64,000 nt of DNA from Ahrensia marina (GCF_001293565.1 NZ_JXMU01000019.1:21203-85202); one strand, 5' to 3'; shown: positions 18,603-28,001, counted from the stretch's first letter. The notes: generated by a model from the sequence alone, not told the origin. Numbers and translations: made by a program.

Positions 18603-20084
18603 ATGTCTGCTGATGTAGCCGATACAAGCAAAATCAAAGTAAGTGCTACCCGAAGCCTTTCATCCAAACTTTTGGGGCTTACAATTGTATTTGTTTTGAT
18701 TGCAGAAGTTTTGATGTTTGTGCCTTCTGTCGCCAATTTCCGGATTGAGTGGCTTAAGGAGCGGTTGAATACGGCTGGCGCTGCAAGCGTGTTGATCTCG
18801 ACCGAAACAAGTGCAGATTTATCGCGGGCTGCTCAAGACGAAGTCTTGATGGCAACCGGCGCGAAAGCAATTGCTTTGCGCACCGACGGCACTGCCCGCC
18901 TTGTTGTCGTTGCTGAAATGCCGCCGCAAGTGGACGACATGGTCAATGTCGACAATTTTTCGCCTTTTGATGCGATTGCCGATGCTTTTGACACGATGAT
19001 TTTTGGCGGCGATAAAGCGCTGCGGGTTGTTGGTAAAATCGGTGACTCCGAGCAAATAATCGAAATGGTATTGAATGACGACAAGCTGCGGGATGCCATG
19101 CTTATCTATGCGCGTAATGTCGCGATCATTTCGTTGCTGATATCAGTATTCACGGCACTCTTGGTTTTTCTGGCGATCAATCGGATCATGATCAGACCGG
19201 CACGCGCAATCACGCGGTCTATGCTAAAATTCGCGGCAGATCCGTCTGCACCGGATGCGGTGACAGAGTTTGAGGACCGTAATGATGAAATGGGAATTGC
19301 CGCGCGTGAGCTTATCACCATGCAGCGCCAGTTACAGAACACATTGCGCAGTCAGAAACGTTTGGCGGATCTTGGTCTGGCCGTTTCCAAAATAAACCAT
19401 GATATGCGTAACATTTTGGCTTCCGCTCAGCTTATGTCGGACATGTTGGCCGATAGTGACGACCCAGCAGTGAAGCGCTTTGGGCCAAAGATTATCCGTA
19501 CGCTTGACCGTGCGGTCAATTATACCAACGATGTGCTGTCTTACGGAAAGGCACAGGAACAATCTCCGCAACGCCGCCGTATTGCACTTGCATCTGTTGT
19601 TGAAGATGTGCGTGACCACTTGGGAATCGCGGTTGATGAAGATGTAGCGTTTTCGTCGACTGTTGGCGGTGATTTTGAAATTGATGCCGATCCAGAGCAA
19701 CTGTTCCGTATTTTGCACAATCTATGCCGTAACGCAGTTCAGGCGATGCGAGATGATCAAATGCCGTCATCGATCAAGCGCCTTGATATTTCCGCTACGA
19801 AGAACGAAACAAATATCACCATCAATGTTGAAGATACCGGCCCTGGATTGCCTCAAAAGGCCTTGGACAATCTCTTTTCCGCATTTAAAGGTTCTGCCCG
19901 TCACAATGGTACCGGTCTGGGGCTTGCCATCGCGCATGAACTGATTACCGCGCATGGCGGTTCGATTAATCTTCGCGAAGGGCGCACAGTCGGCACACAT
20001 TTCGAAATTCATCTGCCTGTCGGCAAAGGTGGTATGATGCCCAAGAAGGAGCCTCAGATGCCAGCGGACTCTGTAGAAAACTAA
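18603..20084 (+). CDS. Membrane sensor histidine kinase (no adjacent regulator)
   Basis: 493 residues. Two membrane helices (about 22-42 and 170-190) enclose a periplasmic domain of roughly 125 residues; a HAMP-like linker follows, then the phospho-acceptor in KINHDMRNILAS (His266) and the ATPase domain with HNLCRNAVQAM (N box), VEDTGPGLPQ (G1) and GTGLGLAIAHELI (G2). The H-box is not the common SHELRTPL form. No response regulator gene adjoins it, so the partner is unknown. ATG 18603 is preferred to a TTG at 18567. It lies 38 bp after the MerA-like gene on the same strand and may be co-transcribed. Confidence 0.88.
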   Translation: MSADVADTSKIKVSATRSLSSKLLGLTIVFVLIAEVLMFVPSVANFRIEWLKERLNTAGAASVLISTETSADLSRAAQDEVLMATGAKAIALRTDGTARLVVVAEMPPQVDDMVNVDNFSPFDAIADAFDTMIFGGDKALRVVGKIGDSEQIIEMVLNDDKLRDAMLIYARNVAIISLLISVFTALLVFLAINRIMIRPARAITRSMLKFAADPSAPDAVTEFEDRNDEMGIAARELITMQRQLQNTLRSQKRLADLGLAVSKINHDMRNILASAQLMSDMLADSDDPAVKRFGPKIIRTLDRAVNYTNDVLSYGKAQEQSPQRRRIALASVVEDVRDHLGIAVDEDVAFSSTVGGDFEIDADPEQLFRILHNLCRNAVQAMRDDQMPSSIKRLDISATKNETNITINVEDTGPGLPQKALDNLFSAFKGSARHNGTGLGLAIAHELITAHGGSINLREGRTVGTHFEIHLPVGKGGMMPKKEPQMPADSVEN

Positions 20085-20193
20085 CTTGCAAGATAAAATT
20101 GGCGTTAGATGGAAAAACTGCAATTGAACACTTGCATTTTTGTTTTCGAAGGACTACCAACCGCCAAGTCGCAATGCAGAGCATATGCGCAAA

Positions 20194-20270
20194 GCACCCG
20201 TAGCTCAGCTGGATAGAGCACTTGACTACGAATCAAGGGGTCGGGAGTTCGAATCTTCCCGGGTGCGCCA
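20194..20270 (+). tRNA. tRNA-Arg (anticodon ACG)
   Basis: 77 nt including encoded CCA. The acceptor arms GCACCCG and CGGGTGC pair fully; the D arm is GCTC...GAGC; the anticodon stem CTTGA/TCAAG encloses CTACGAA with anticodon ACG; the T arm holds TTCGAAT. All parts of the cloverleaf are intact. Confidence 0.97.
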
Positions 20271-20420
20271 TCTCTTTCCTCTATAAGAATATCATTTCAT
20301 CTGAGATAACTCAGCATGTCCGCAGGCCCATCTTCAGTGGCCTCTTCCGTACACAGCTTTCATTTTGAATATAGATGGTCTGGCTAGCGCAATGGCCCCA
20401 ATGTTGGCGGGCCTCAAAAT

Positions 20421-20453
20421 ATTAAAAAGGGCAGATACTGAGAATACCTGCCC
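20421..20453 (-). terminator. Terminator after the VOC gene
   Basis: On the minus strand GGGCAG...CTGCCC (6 bp, extended by a TA/TA pair after one mismatch) is followed by TTTTTAAT. It lies 11 bp past the VOC stop. The plus strand has a shorter T-poor end, so it chiefly serves the minus strand. Confidence 0.75.
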
Positions 20454-20463
20454 AAAAGCTTGT

Positions 20464-20889
20464 TTATTGCGGCAGTGCTTCTCTTTCAAATTGCGCAATA
20501 AATTCAGCGCTTGGCGGAATCGGTTTTATGACGTCAATCAATACACCTGCCGGATCGCGTGTAATAAAGTGTCTTTGACCGAAAGGCTCATCGCGCAATT
20601 CAAGAAGGATCGGCAAGTCCTTGCTTTTTAACTCTTCATAAATTGAGTCGACATCTTCCACTTCAAAATTCAGTAAAATGCCGGAAGCCCGACCGCGCGC
20701 CGCTTCAGGAATAGTCGCGTGATCTCCCTGAAGGATTGCCAGATTGACACTTTCATAAGTGTTAGACTGAAGGTGAACATACCAGTCACTGTCAAAAAGT
20801 GACCGAAAATTGAAATGGGTTTGATAGAACGTACTGATTTCAGGGACATTTTCCACCATTAGAACGGGATAATATTGTGTCAGTTTCAT
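20464..20889 (-). CDS. VOC-family (glyoxalase/bleomycin-resistance fold) protein
   Basis: 141 residues. The [21 protein letters not shown] start, the [15 protein letters not shown] segment and [15 protein letters not shown] are the paired beta-alpha-beta modules of the vicinal-oxygen-chelate fold. Members include glyoxalases, dioxygenases and antibiotic-binding proteins; the substrate here is unknown. ATG 20889 is chosen because GAGGA sits 9 bases upstream; the ATG at 20898 would overlap that site. It is divergent from a TetR gene, with two operator-like palindromes between them, so it is probably the repressor's target. Confidence 0.82.
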   Translation of the reverse strand: MKLTQYYPVLMVENVPEISTFYQTHFNFRSLFDSDWYVHLQSNTYESVNLAILQGDHATIPEAARGRASGILLNFEVEDVDSIYEELKSKDLPILLELRDEPFGQRHFITRDPAGVLIDVIKPIPPSAEFIAQFEREALPQ

Positions 20890-20910
20890 CGCTTGCATTC
20901 CTCAATAAAA

Positions 20911-20927
20911 ACATACACACTGTATGT
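20911..20927. promoter_or_regulatory. TetR operator 1
   Basis: ACATACACACTGTATGT is a perfect 7-bp inverted repeat with a 3-bp centre, about 21 bp upstream of the VOC start. Its sequence is repeated 30 bp away, next to the TetR gene, indicating the site of the divergent regulator. Confidence 0.8.
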
Positions 20928-20940
20928 GAATAATTAAATA

Positions 20941-20957
20941 ACATACAGGCTGCATGT
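20941..20957. promoter_or_regulatory. TetR operator 2, abutting the tetR start codon
   Basis: ACATACAGGCTGCATGT has the same half-sites as operator 1 with one mismatch. Centre-to-centre distance is 30 bp, close to three helical turns. It ends one base before the ATG of the regulator, leaving no room for a ribosome site. Confidence 0.78.
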
Positions 20958-21551
20958 ATGCAAGAGAGACGTAAAAATATCGACCGTACTCAGGAAACGC
21001 GTAGCGCTTTGATCGGCGTTGCCCGAACGCTCTTCTTTGAAAAGGGTTATGCTGCAACGGGAACGCCAGAAGTGGTTGAAATGGCGGGTGTAACGCGCGG
21101 GGCGCTTTACCATCATTTCAAAGATAAAAGAGCTTTGTTTAAAGCGGTTGCGGAGGTGGAAGCGTCAAATATTGCTCAGGAGATCGAAGCTAGTTCAATC
21201 GATGCGGCAAATTCTGCGGATGCATTGCTGGATGGCGCAAGAGCTTATTTTCAGGCTATGCGGAAGCCGGGCCGAATTCGCTTGCTCTTAATTGAAGGGC
21301 CTGCGGTTCTTGGACCTGAAGAGATGCGCCAGATAGATTTGGATACTGGCGGACGCGAACTGCGGATCGGGCTTAAAGAGGCGATGGGAGCCGGCGTGAC
21401 TGCCGAAGAGGTGGATATATATGCAGATCTAGTATCGGCAATGTTTGATCGGGCTGCGCTGGCATGCAACGGACAGCCGGATAGCAAAGCTTATGAGAGC
21501 GTTCTTTCTTCTCTGCTCTCAAGCTTAACGAACACGCGCTCCCAGCCATAG
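20958..21551 (+). CDS. TetR-family transcriptional regulator
   Basis: 197 residues. The N-terminal helix-turn-helix is clear: RSALIGVARTLFFEKGYAAT, then VVEMAGVTRGALYHHFKDKR, the canonical recognition helix. The C-terminal ligand domain is not assigned to a ligand. It is divergent from the VOC gene and the intergenic region carries two matched palindromes, so autoregulation and control of the VOC gene are likely. No Shine-Dalgarno sequence is possible because the operator runs up to the ATG, so the transcript may be leaderless. Confidence 0.9.
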   Translation: MQERRKNIDRTQETRSALIGVARTLFFEKGYAATGTPEVVEMAGVTRGALYHHFKDKRALFKAVAEVEASNIAQEIEASSIDAANSADALLDGARAYFQAMRKPGRIRLLLIEGPAVLGPEEMRQIDLDTGGRELRIGLKEAMGAGVTAEEVDIYADLVSAMFDRAALACNGQPDSKAYESVLSSLLSSLTNTRSQP

Positions 21552-21638
21552 ATTTGAAAGAATATTGAGTCGGCCTTTTCTTTCAGGCAAAAATGTGAAG
21601 CCAGTTCTGGCTTCACATCAAGTGTAGTTTATTGAGGC

Positions 21639-23021
21639 CTATTGACCCAAGACTTCAACAACAGATTCTTTTGTTGCTTCAACCACCTTGTCAGCTTCAT
21701 CGCGTGACAGTGAGAACGGTGGCGCAAAACCGATAATATCACCCTGAGGCATCGCGCGCGCAATAACACCGCGCTCCAGCATCTTGGCAACAACCCGCGG
21801 CGCTACTTTTTCGGAAGCATCGAAGAACTTTCGGCTATCGCGATCTTTTACGAGTTCGACAGCGCAGAGCATTCCTTCACCGCGAGTTTCTCCGACATTG
21901 ACATGTTCGCTTAAGGCGGTGGTCATGGTCTCATTCAGATATTTACCGACAGTTGCAGCGTTTGAAACAAGCTCAAGCTTATCAAGTAGTTTCAGGTTGG
22001 CTACACCGGCGGCAGCGCCTATCGGATGCGCGGAATAGGTCCAGCCATGTCCGATAGCACCGTTTTCATCCGTGCCGCGTTCGAGGACTTCCCACATCTT
22101 GTCGGAGATGATTGAGCCGGAAAGCGGTGCATAAGCAGAGGTCAAACCTTTGGCAATGGTGATAATGTCCGGTTTCATACCATAATGGTCTGATCCCATC
22201 ATCGAGCCAAGGCGGCCAAATCCGGTAACAACTTCATCGGCGATCAAAAGAATATCGTATTTGTTCAAAACCTTTTGGATCGCGTCCCAATATCCGGCCG
22301 GTGGTGGCACAATGCCGCCGGTGCCAAGAACCGGCTCTCCAATGAAAGCTGCAATTGTATCTGCGCCTTCCCGCTCAATCATTGCTTCAAGCTCGGCGGC
22401 ACAATGGGCAGTAAACTGTTCTTCGCTCATCGATAGATCATCGCGGCGATAGTAGTAAGGTGCCTCTGTGTGAAGAATCTGGTCGAGCGGCAAATCAAAC
22501 TTTTTATGAAAGAGTTCCAGCCCTGTGAGCGAGCCTGTTACAAGGCCGGAACCGTGATAACCGCGCCAACGCGATATAATTTTCTTTTTCTCAGGGCGGC
22601 CAAGAATGTTGTTGTAATACCAAACCAGTTTGACATTGGTTTCGTTGGCATCCGAGCCGCCAAGCCCGTAATAAACATGGTTCATACCGTCTGGCGCGCG
22701 GTCCGTAATCATTTTCGATAGCGTGATCGAAGCTTCAGTGCCGTGGCCGACATAGGAATGGTAATAGGCAAGCTCACGGGCTTGCTCGGCAATGGCCTCG
22801 GCAATCTCTGTGCGGCCATATCCGACATTAACGCAATATAGACCGGCAAATGCGTCAAGCGAGCTGCGCCCTTCGCGGTCTGTAATGTGAACGCCATTTG
22901 CACCCGTAATGATACGGTTGCCCATTTCGCGGCGGGCAAACTGGCCTAGATGCGTAGACGGGTGGAAGAAATGATCATGATCCCACTGTGTTAGCTGATC
23001 GTTTGTAAGTTGTTTATTCAT
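21639..23021 (-). CDS. Class III (omega-amino acid) aminotransferase
   Basis: 460 residues. A PLP enzyme of fold type I: YGLGGSDANETNVKLVWYY binds cofactor phosphate, LIADEVVTGFGRLG carries the Asp that pairs with the PLP ring nitrogen, and Lys291 in ITIAKGLTSAYAPL forms the Schiff base. The pattern fits transaminases acting on terminal amines such as GABA, putrescine, beta-alanine or taurine. ATG 23021 with AAGGA upstream is preferred to an open frame that would run into the dehydrogenase gene. It lies 16 bp after the aldehyde dehydrogenase gene, so the amine and the resulting aldehyde are probably handled together. Confidence 0.88.
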   Translation of the reverse strand: MNKQLTNDQLTQWDHDHFFHPSTHLGQFARREMGNRIITGANGVHITDREGRSSLDAFAGLYCVNVGYGRTEIAEAIAEQARELAYYHSYVGHGTEASITLSKMITDRAPDGMNHVYYGLGGSDANETNVKLVWYYNNILGRPEKKKIISRWRGYHGSGLVTGSLTGLELFHKKFDLPLDQILHTEAPYYYRRDDLSMSEEQFTAHCAAELEAMIEREGADTIAAFIGEPVLGTGGIVPPPAGYWDAIQKVLNKYDILLIADEVVTGFGRLGSMMGSDHYGMKPDIITIAKGLTSAYAPLSGSIISDKMWEVLERGTDENGAIGHGWTYSAHPIGAAAGVANLKLLDKLELVSNAATVGKYLNETMTTALSEHVNVGETRGEGMLCAVELVKDRDSRKFFDASEKVAPRVVAKMLERGVIARAMPQGDIIGFAPPFSLSRDEADKVVEATKESVVEVLGQ

Positions 23022-23037
23022 CTCTTTTTCCTTTGTT

Positions 23038-24522
23038 CTAAGCCCAGTCACGGCAGACATATTTTATTTCAGTAAAGGCTTCCAAGCCAAAACGCGACCC
23101 TTCGCGTCCAAGTCCGGATTGTTTCATTCCGCCAAACGGAATTGGTGCACCGGTTACCTTCGTTCTGTTGACGGCAACCATGCCAAAGCGAAGCGACCGG
23201 CTGGCGCGGTAAATGCGGCGCGGATCTTGCGTATGAAGGTAGGCAACAAGGCCGTATTCAGTATCGTTAGCGCGCTTAATTGCTTCTTCTTCATTGTCAA
23301 ATGATGAAATGGCTGCCACAGGACCGAACGTTTCTTCGTGCATGATTTTCGCATCTGCTGGCACATCGGCAAGCACAGTAGGTTCAAAGAACAGACCGCC
23401 CAGCGAATGTATGTTGCCACCGCAGAGCAGCCGCGCACCGCGGGCAATTGCGTCTTCAATATGCTCCTTTTGCTTGGCGACCGCTTTTTCATTCATCAAG
23501 GGACCGATGTCAGGATCATCGATCCCGGCGCCAATTGTCAGTTCCTTTGTACGTGCAGTAAAAGCCTCACAGAATTCTTCGTAAACCGAACGCTCAATCA
23601 GGAACCGGTTGGCGCCCAGGCAATCTTGCCCCGATGTTGCAAATTTGGCCTTTATCGCCTCGTCCACGGCGCGGTCCATGTCGGCGTCTGCAAAAACAAG
23701 GAATGGGGCATGTCCGCCCAGTTCCAATATCAACCGTTTAATGGTGTCCGCGCTTTGATGATAAAGCAGCCGTCCGACTTCCGTTGAACCGGTAAACGAG
23801 ACCGCTCTAACGCGTGCATCCTCCATCCACGCCCCGACGATCTCCGGTGCTTGCCCGGTGATCACATTAAACACGCCATCCGGCATGCCTGCACGTTGTG
23901 CCAGTTCAGCCAGTGCAAGCGCAGAGTAAGGTGTTTCGATGGACGGATGGGCTACAACGGTGCAACCAGCGGCAAGCGCCGCACCGGCTTTGCGCGTTAG
24001 CATAGCGGACGGAAAATTCCACGGCGTAATAAGGGCGGCAACACCCACTGGTTCGCGCCATATCTCTACTTCAGCATCGGGCAGATGCGATGTAACATTT
24101 TCAATGTTCGGACGGCGCGCTTCTTCCGCATAGAATTCAAGAAAAGCTGCGGCATAATCAATTTCGCCGCGGGATTCGGAAATAGGCTTGCCCTGTTCGG
24201 CCGTCATAATCAGCGCCAGGTCTTCACGGTGTTCCAGCATGAGTTCGAACCAACCGCGCAAAATGGCCATGCGCTCTTGCGGTAATTTACTTGCCCAGTC
24301 TGGCCATACGTCATGGGCAGCTTTTAATGCGGACTTTGCGTCATTTGGCGAAAGACAGGCAATCTGGCCGATTGCATCTCCGGTCGCGGGATTTGTCACG
24401 GCGATTTTTTTGCCATTTTGTCCCTCTGTCCATTGGCCGCCCAAGTAAGCTTGTTCCTGAAGCAGACTTGGGTCGCTCAAGTTAGAAAAGATAGATTGGG
24501 TGCTGTTGATAGTTTTGGACAC
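23038..24522 (-). CDS. gabD: Aldehyde dehydrogenase, succinate-semialdehyde dehydrogenase-like
   Basis: 494 residues. ALDH fold with VALITPWNFPSAMLTRKAGAAL, FTGSTEVGRLLY, the general base in LELGGHAPFLVF, and nucleophile Cys301 in SGQDCLGANRFLI. Overall it is closest in pattern to succinate-semialdehyde and other semialdehyde dehydrogenases. One oddity: the segment that normally reads VVKPAEQTP or similar is VVAHPSIETP, so the cofactor-contacting Lys is His192. It is followed by the class III aminotransferase and preceded by an Lrp gene and an inverted repeat. The GabD name is an inference from pattern and context. Confidence 0.83.
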   Translation of the reverse strand: MSKTINSTQSIFSNLSDPSLLQEQAYLGGQWTEGQNGKKIAVTNPATGDAIGQIACLSPNDAKSALKAAHDVWPDWASKLPQERMAILRGWFELMLEHREDLALIMTAEQGKPISESRGEIDYAAAFLEFYAEEARRPNIENVTSHLPDAEVEIWREPVGVAALITPWNFPSAMLTRKAGAALAAGCTVVAHPSIETPYSALALAELAQRAGMPDGVFNVITGQAPEIVGAWMEDARVRAVSFTGSTEVGRLLYHQSADTIKRLILELGGHAPFLVFADADMDRAVDEAIKAKFATSGQDCLGANRFLIERSVYEEFCEAFTARTKELTIGAGIDDPDIGPLMNEKAVAKQKEHIEDAIARGARLLCGGNIHSLGGLFFEPTVLADVPADAKIMHEETFGPVAAISSFDNEEEAIKRANDTEYGLVAYLHTQDPRRIYRASRSLRFGMVAVNRTKVTGAPIPFGGMKQSGLGREGSRFGLEAFTEIKYVCRDWA

Positions 24523-24583
24523 ATCAGCCTCATTTGCAAAAAAGTGGAGTGTCTCAAGCTACCATAGAGGCAGGCGAAAATTG

Positions 24584-24610
24584 TTCGGAGATTTATGGCA
24601 TTGCTCCGAA
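24584..24610. promoter_or_regulatory. Inverted repeat upstream of the aldehyde dehydrogenase gene
   Basis: TTCGGAG (24584-24590) and CTCCGAA (24604-24610) form a perfect 7-bp inverted repeat with a 13-bp centre. It lies 61 bp upstream of the dehydrogenase start and 19 bp past the Lrp stop. Position and size suit an Lrp/AsnC operator. No T-run follows, which argues against a terminator. Confidence 0.5.
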
Positions 24611-24629
24611 AATATGCCGGAAGAAGGCG

Positions 24630-25112
24630 TTATTTCTGAAGAAGTATCTCAAATGGCGGCGGTGCGTCTTTCACTGGTTTCGTGACGATGTAGCTAAAAT
24701 AGCGTTTAACACCGGCCCTTTGCTCCAGTACATTGTCGATTAATAATTGATAAGTCTCTATATCGCGGGTGACAACCTGCATCAGATAGTCATATCCGCC
24801 ACCAAGAGCCCAGCATCCCGTGATTTCATCGTGCTTTGCAATCTCACGTTCGAATTGGTCGAAATCCTGCGCGCGGTGTTCTCCAAGCTCAATCATCACA
24901 AATACAGTGACTGTCGGACCAAGAGCCTTCAAAGAAAACTCTGCGCGATATCCGGTAATTACACCTGCTTCCTCAAGACGCTGTATGCGTTCCCAACAGG
25001 ATGTTGTGCCAAGACCGGTGCGGCGCGCGAGCTCGCTTTTGCTCAAGCGGCCATTTTTGACAAGCGCGGCTAAAATACTCAGATCAATTTTGTCGAGGCG
25101 ATGGGATTTCAT
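24630..25112 (-). CDS. Lrp/AsnC-family transcriptional regulator
   Basis: 160 residues. An N-terminal winged helix (LDKIDLSILAALVKNGRLSK, then ELARRTGLGTTSCWERIQRL) and a C-terminal RAM domain (TGCWALGGGYDYLMQVVTRD) define the Lrp/AsnC type. These regulators commonly sense amino acids and control adjacent catabolic genes. It lies 107 bp upstream of the aldehyde dehydrogenase and aminotransferase genes on the same strand, so local control of that pair is likely. The extra length over the usual ~150 is a short C-terminal tail. Confidence 0.92.
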   Translation of the reverse strand: MKSHRLDKIDLSILAALVKNGRLSKSELARRTGLGTTSCWERIQRLEEAGVITGYRAEFSLKALGPTVTVFVMIELGEHRAQDFDQFEREIAKHDEITGCWALGGGYDYLMQVVTRDIETYQLLIDNVLEQRAGVKRYFSYIVTKPVKDAPPPFEILLQK

Positions 25113-25196
25113 CGGATTATTGTTTCGAGTAAGCCAGCCTGCTTGTCAATTATTGCCGCTTTATTGTTTGCACAACAGCAAGCGCGTACTGCTTTA

Positions 25197-25901
25197 TTAT
25201 TTGTCCACCGATGAAATTTTTGTCACGCCGCCATTGGCCCCTGACCAGCTAAGCGGGTCGTCCAGAAAGCTTTCGACCTGAGTAAGGGTTTCTTTGTCGA
25301 AATAACTTTGCTTTTGGCATACGGCCAAGACATCGCGCCATGTTGCAAGATAATGCAGATTAAGGCCAATCGATTGAAGATTCTGAGTCGCCTCAGGAAA
25401 GATGTCATAATAGAAAACAACAATCGTATCAGAAATTTCACCGCCGGCATTGCGGATAGCTTCGCAAAACTTGATCTTGCTGCCGCCGTCGGTTGTCAAA
25501 TCTTCGACGAGCAGGACACGTTTGCCTTCAACTGAATTACCTTCAATTTGTGCGTCGCGGCCAAACCCTTTTGGTTTTTTGCGAACATAATGCATCGGCA
25601 AGCCAAGGCGCTCAGAAATCCATGCTGCAAATGGAATGCCCGCGGTTTCGCCGCCAGCCACACTTTCGATTGTTTCAAAGCCGATGTCACGCAAAATTAC
25701 CCCGGCGGCAAAGTCCATCAATGTGCTGCGAATACGCGGGTAGGAAATTAGTTTGCGGCAATCAATATAGACGGGACTCGCCAGTCCGGATGTCAGCATG
25801 TACGGCTTGTCAGTGCGGAAATGAACAGCGCCAATCTCCAGTAGCATCTTTGCAGTCATCTCGGCGATCAGTTCGCGATCAGGGAAATTACTTGTGTTCA
25901 T
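25197..25901 (-). CDS. pyrE: Orotate phosphoribosyltransferase
   Basis: 234 residues. Joins orotate to PRPP to make OMP in pyrimidine synthesis. The PRPP loop [14 protein letters not shown], the [18 protein letters not shown] segment and the flexible loop with [17 protein letters not shown] are all present. It follows pyrC by 27 bp, so pyrC-pyrE form an operon that supplies steps three and five of the pathway; pyrD is not in the window. Confidence 0.94.
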   Translation of the reverse strand: MNTSNFPDRELIAEMTAKMLLEIGAVHFRTDKPYMLTSGLASPVYIDCRKLISYPRIRSTLMDFAAGVILRDIGFETIESVAGGETAGIPFAAWISERLGLPMHYVRKKPKGFGRDAQIEGNSVEGKRVLLVEDLTTDGGSKIKFCEAIRNAGGEISDTIVVFYYDIFPEATQNLQSIGLNLHYLATWRDVLAVCQKQSYFDKETLTQVESFLDDPLSWSGANGGVTKISSVDK

Positions 25902-25928
25902 TATCTTGCCTTTTATCGGTGTGACAGC

Positions 25929-26993
25929 TCAAGCAGCGTTGGCGTCAATCTCTTGATGCTTCCAAAATAGGGGAAAGCCAGGGTCAAATACAGTTACTTT
26001 GTCGTTGTGAACGTCTATTTTATTCGGATAGACAATTGGTGTTTCAGACTTGGTAAAACGTATGTACTTTTCGTTGGGCTCCAAACCATAGAAGGCAGGA
26101 CCGTTCAAGCTTGCAAACGCCTCCAGATTATCCAATTTGCCGTCCTGCTCAAAAACATGGGCGAGGCAGCTCAATGTGTTAATCGACGTGTAAATGCCGG
26201 CACAACCGCATGCGGACTCTTTTGCACCATCAGGATGCGGGGCAGAATCCGTGCCAAGGAAAAACTTCGCGTTACCGGAGGTTGCCGCCTCGCGCAGAGC
26301 AAGGCGATGTTCTTCACGCTTCGCGACCGGCAAGCAATAATAATGCGGCTTGATGCCGCCCACCAAATAGGCATTCCGGTTAATGATCAGATGATGGGTG
26401 GTAATTGTCGCACCGATATTATCGCCGCCTGATGAAACATAATCAACACCGTCGCGCGTGGTCACATGTTCCATGACAACTTTAAGATCGGGGACTTTAC
26501 TGCGAATAGGATCCAGAACCCGCTCGATAAAGACAGCTTCACGGTCAAATATATCGATATCGGGATCGGTCACTTCGCCGTGCACAAGAAGCGGCAAGCC
26601 GATTTCTGCCATCTTCTCTAAAATCGGAAGAATTGTTTCAAAGTTACGCACGCCGCTGTCGGAATTGGTGGTCGCGCCTGCCGGATAGAGTTTCAAAGCT
26701 CTGATAAGACCGGATGCGGCACCGGCAACAACATCATTTAAGTCTGTTGTTTCCGTTAGGTATAAAGTCATCAAAGGTACAAAGTCATGACCGGCGGGCT
26801 TGGCGGCATTGATGCGTTCTTTGTACTCATTGGCCTGTGACGTTGTGACGACCGGCGGCACAAGATTGGGCATGATGATAGCCCGTGCAAAGTTTTCGCT
26901 TGAGTGGGCAATTACGGCTTTAAGCATATCGCCATCACGCAGGTGAATGTGCCAGTCGTCCGGCTTTCTGATGGTGAATTCAGATTGGCTCAT
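25929..26993 (-). CDS. pyrC: Dihydroorotase (class II, PyrC)
   Basis: 354 residues, the size of the E. coli-type homodimeric enzyme. It cyclises carbamoyl-aspartate to dihydroorotate. [13 protein letters not shown] has the two metal-binding His residues; [20 protein letters not shown] and [15 protein letters not shown] carry further His ligands; [16 protein letters not shown] contains the catalytic Asp. pyrE follows immediately. The gene is divergent from the SDR gene with about 260 bp between. Confidence 0.95.
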   Translation of the reverse strand: MSQSEFTIRKPDDWHIHLRDGDMLKAVIAHSSENFARAIIMPNLVPPVVTTSQANEYKERINAAKPAGHDFVPLMTLYLTETTDLNDVVAGAASGLIRALKLYPAGATTNSDSGVRNFETILPILEKMAEIGLPLLVHGEVTDPDIDIFDREAVFIERVLDPIRSKVPDLKVVMEHVTTRDGVDYVSSGGDNIGATITTHHLIINRNAYLVGGIKPHYYCLPVAKREEHRLALREAATSGNAKFFLGTDSAPHPDGAKESACGCAGIYTSINTLSCLAHVFEQDGKLDNLEAFASLNGPAFYGLEPNEKYIRFTKSETPIVYPNKIDVHNDKVTVFDPGFPLFWKHQEIDANAA

Positions 26994-27257
26994 TGCTGCT
27001 GCTCCGTCACGATATTCCAGATTGTCTTTTGCGCGACTATACGGAAATTACATCGCTATTTTTAAATTTGGTAAGCGTGGAATAGCTGCATATGGAAAAA
27101 GCGCAAGGCCAAGCAGTTGTTGTCAGCGCTAAATCCAACGGTTTCACACCTTGCGATAAGACCGATTGCTACATAATCATTTGTCCCAAGGTGATAGTCA
27201 TTAGTGTGTACATGTTGCCGAAGCAGACGAATAAAGGCACATGAAGAGGAGAATGTT

Positions 27258-28001
27258 TTGTCAAAAGTAGCGCTGGTTACCGGTGGAGGGTCAGGCATTG
27301 GGCTGGCATGTGCAAAAACACTCGCTCAAAATGGCTATGCAGTCATCATTACCGGCCGTGACCAACAGAGGCTGACAAAGGTAGCTAATGAAATTGGCAA
27401 GGAGCATTGTGCGGCAATAGCGTGCGATATAACACAGCCTGATCAAGTGGACGCGCTATTCGGCGCTATTGAAGACAAACATTGCCGTCTTGATGTGTTG
27501 TTTAACAATGCAGGCGGCAACGTATCTGCGGCCCCTATCGGTGATATACCCGTTGATGAATGGCTGAAAGTTATCAATGTCAATTTGAACGGCGCATTTT
27601 TATGTGCCCGTGGCGCGTTTAACCTCATGCGCAGGCAAAGCCCGCAAGGCGGGCGCATCATCAATAACGGTTCGATTTCTGCATCCGTCCCGCGTCCGGG
27701 ATCTGCGCCTTACACTTCATCCAAACATGCGATTACAGGTTTGACGCGGTCCATCTCGCTGGATGGACGCCCTTATAATATTGCCTGCGGTCAAATTGAT
27801 ATCGGCAATGCGGCGTCCGATATGACCGCTGCAATGGTAGAGGGTGTGCCGCAGGCGGATTTATCAATTAAACCAGAGCCGGTAATGGATGTGGCTCATG
27901 TTGCCAATTCAGTTTTACACATGGCCAATCTGCCGCTTGAGGCGAATGTCCAGTTTATGACTGTGATGGCAACGACTATGCCATTTATTGGTCGAGGTTA
28001 A
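27258..28001 (+). CDS. Short-chain dehydrogenase/reductase
   Basis: 247 residues. Classical SDR features: cofactor motif TGGGSGIGLACAKTL, LFNNAGGNV, the catalytic Ser near NNGSISAS, and YTSSKHAITGL with the Tyr-x3-Lys pair. The start is TTG 27258: GAGGAG lies 6 bases upstream, and earlier codons give a non-conserved tail. Substrate unknown. No clear operon partner; the next gene is on the other strand. Confidence 0.88.
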   Translation: MSKVALVTGGGSGIGLACAKTLAQNGYAVIITGRDQQRLTKVANEIGKEHCAAIACDITQPDQVDALFGAIEDKHCRLDVLFNNAGGNVSAAPIGDIPVDEWLKVINVNLNGAFLCARGAFNLMRRQSPQGGRIINNGSISASVPRPGSAPYTSSKHAITGLTRSISLDGRPYNIACGQIDIGNAASDMTAAMVEGVPQADLSIKPEPVMDVAHVANSVLHMANLPLEANVQFMTVMATTMPFIGRG

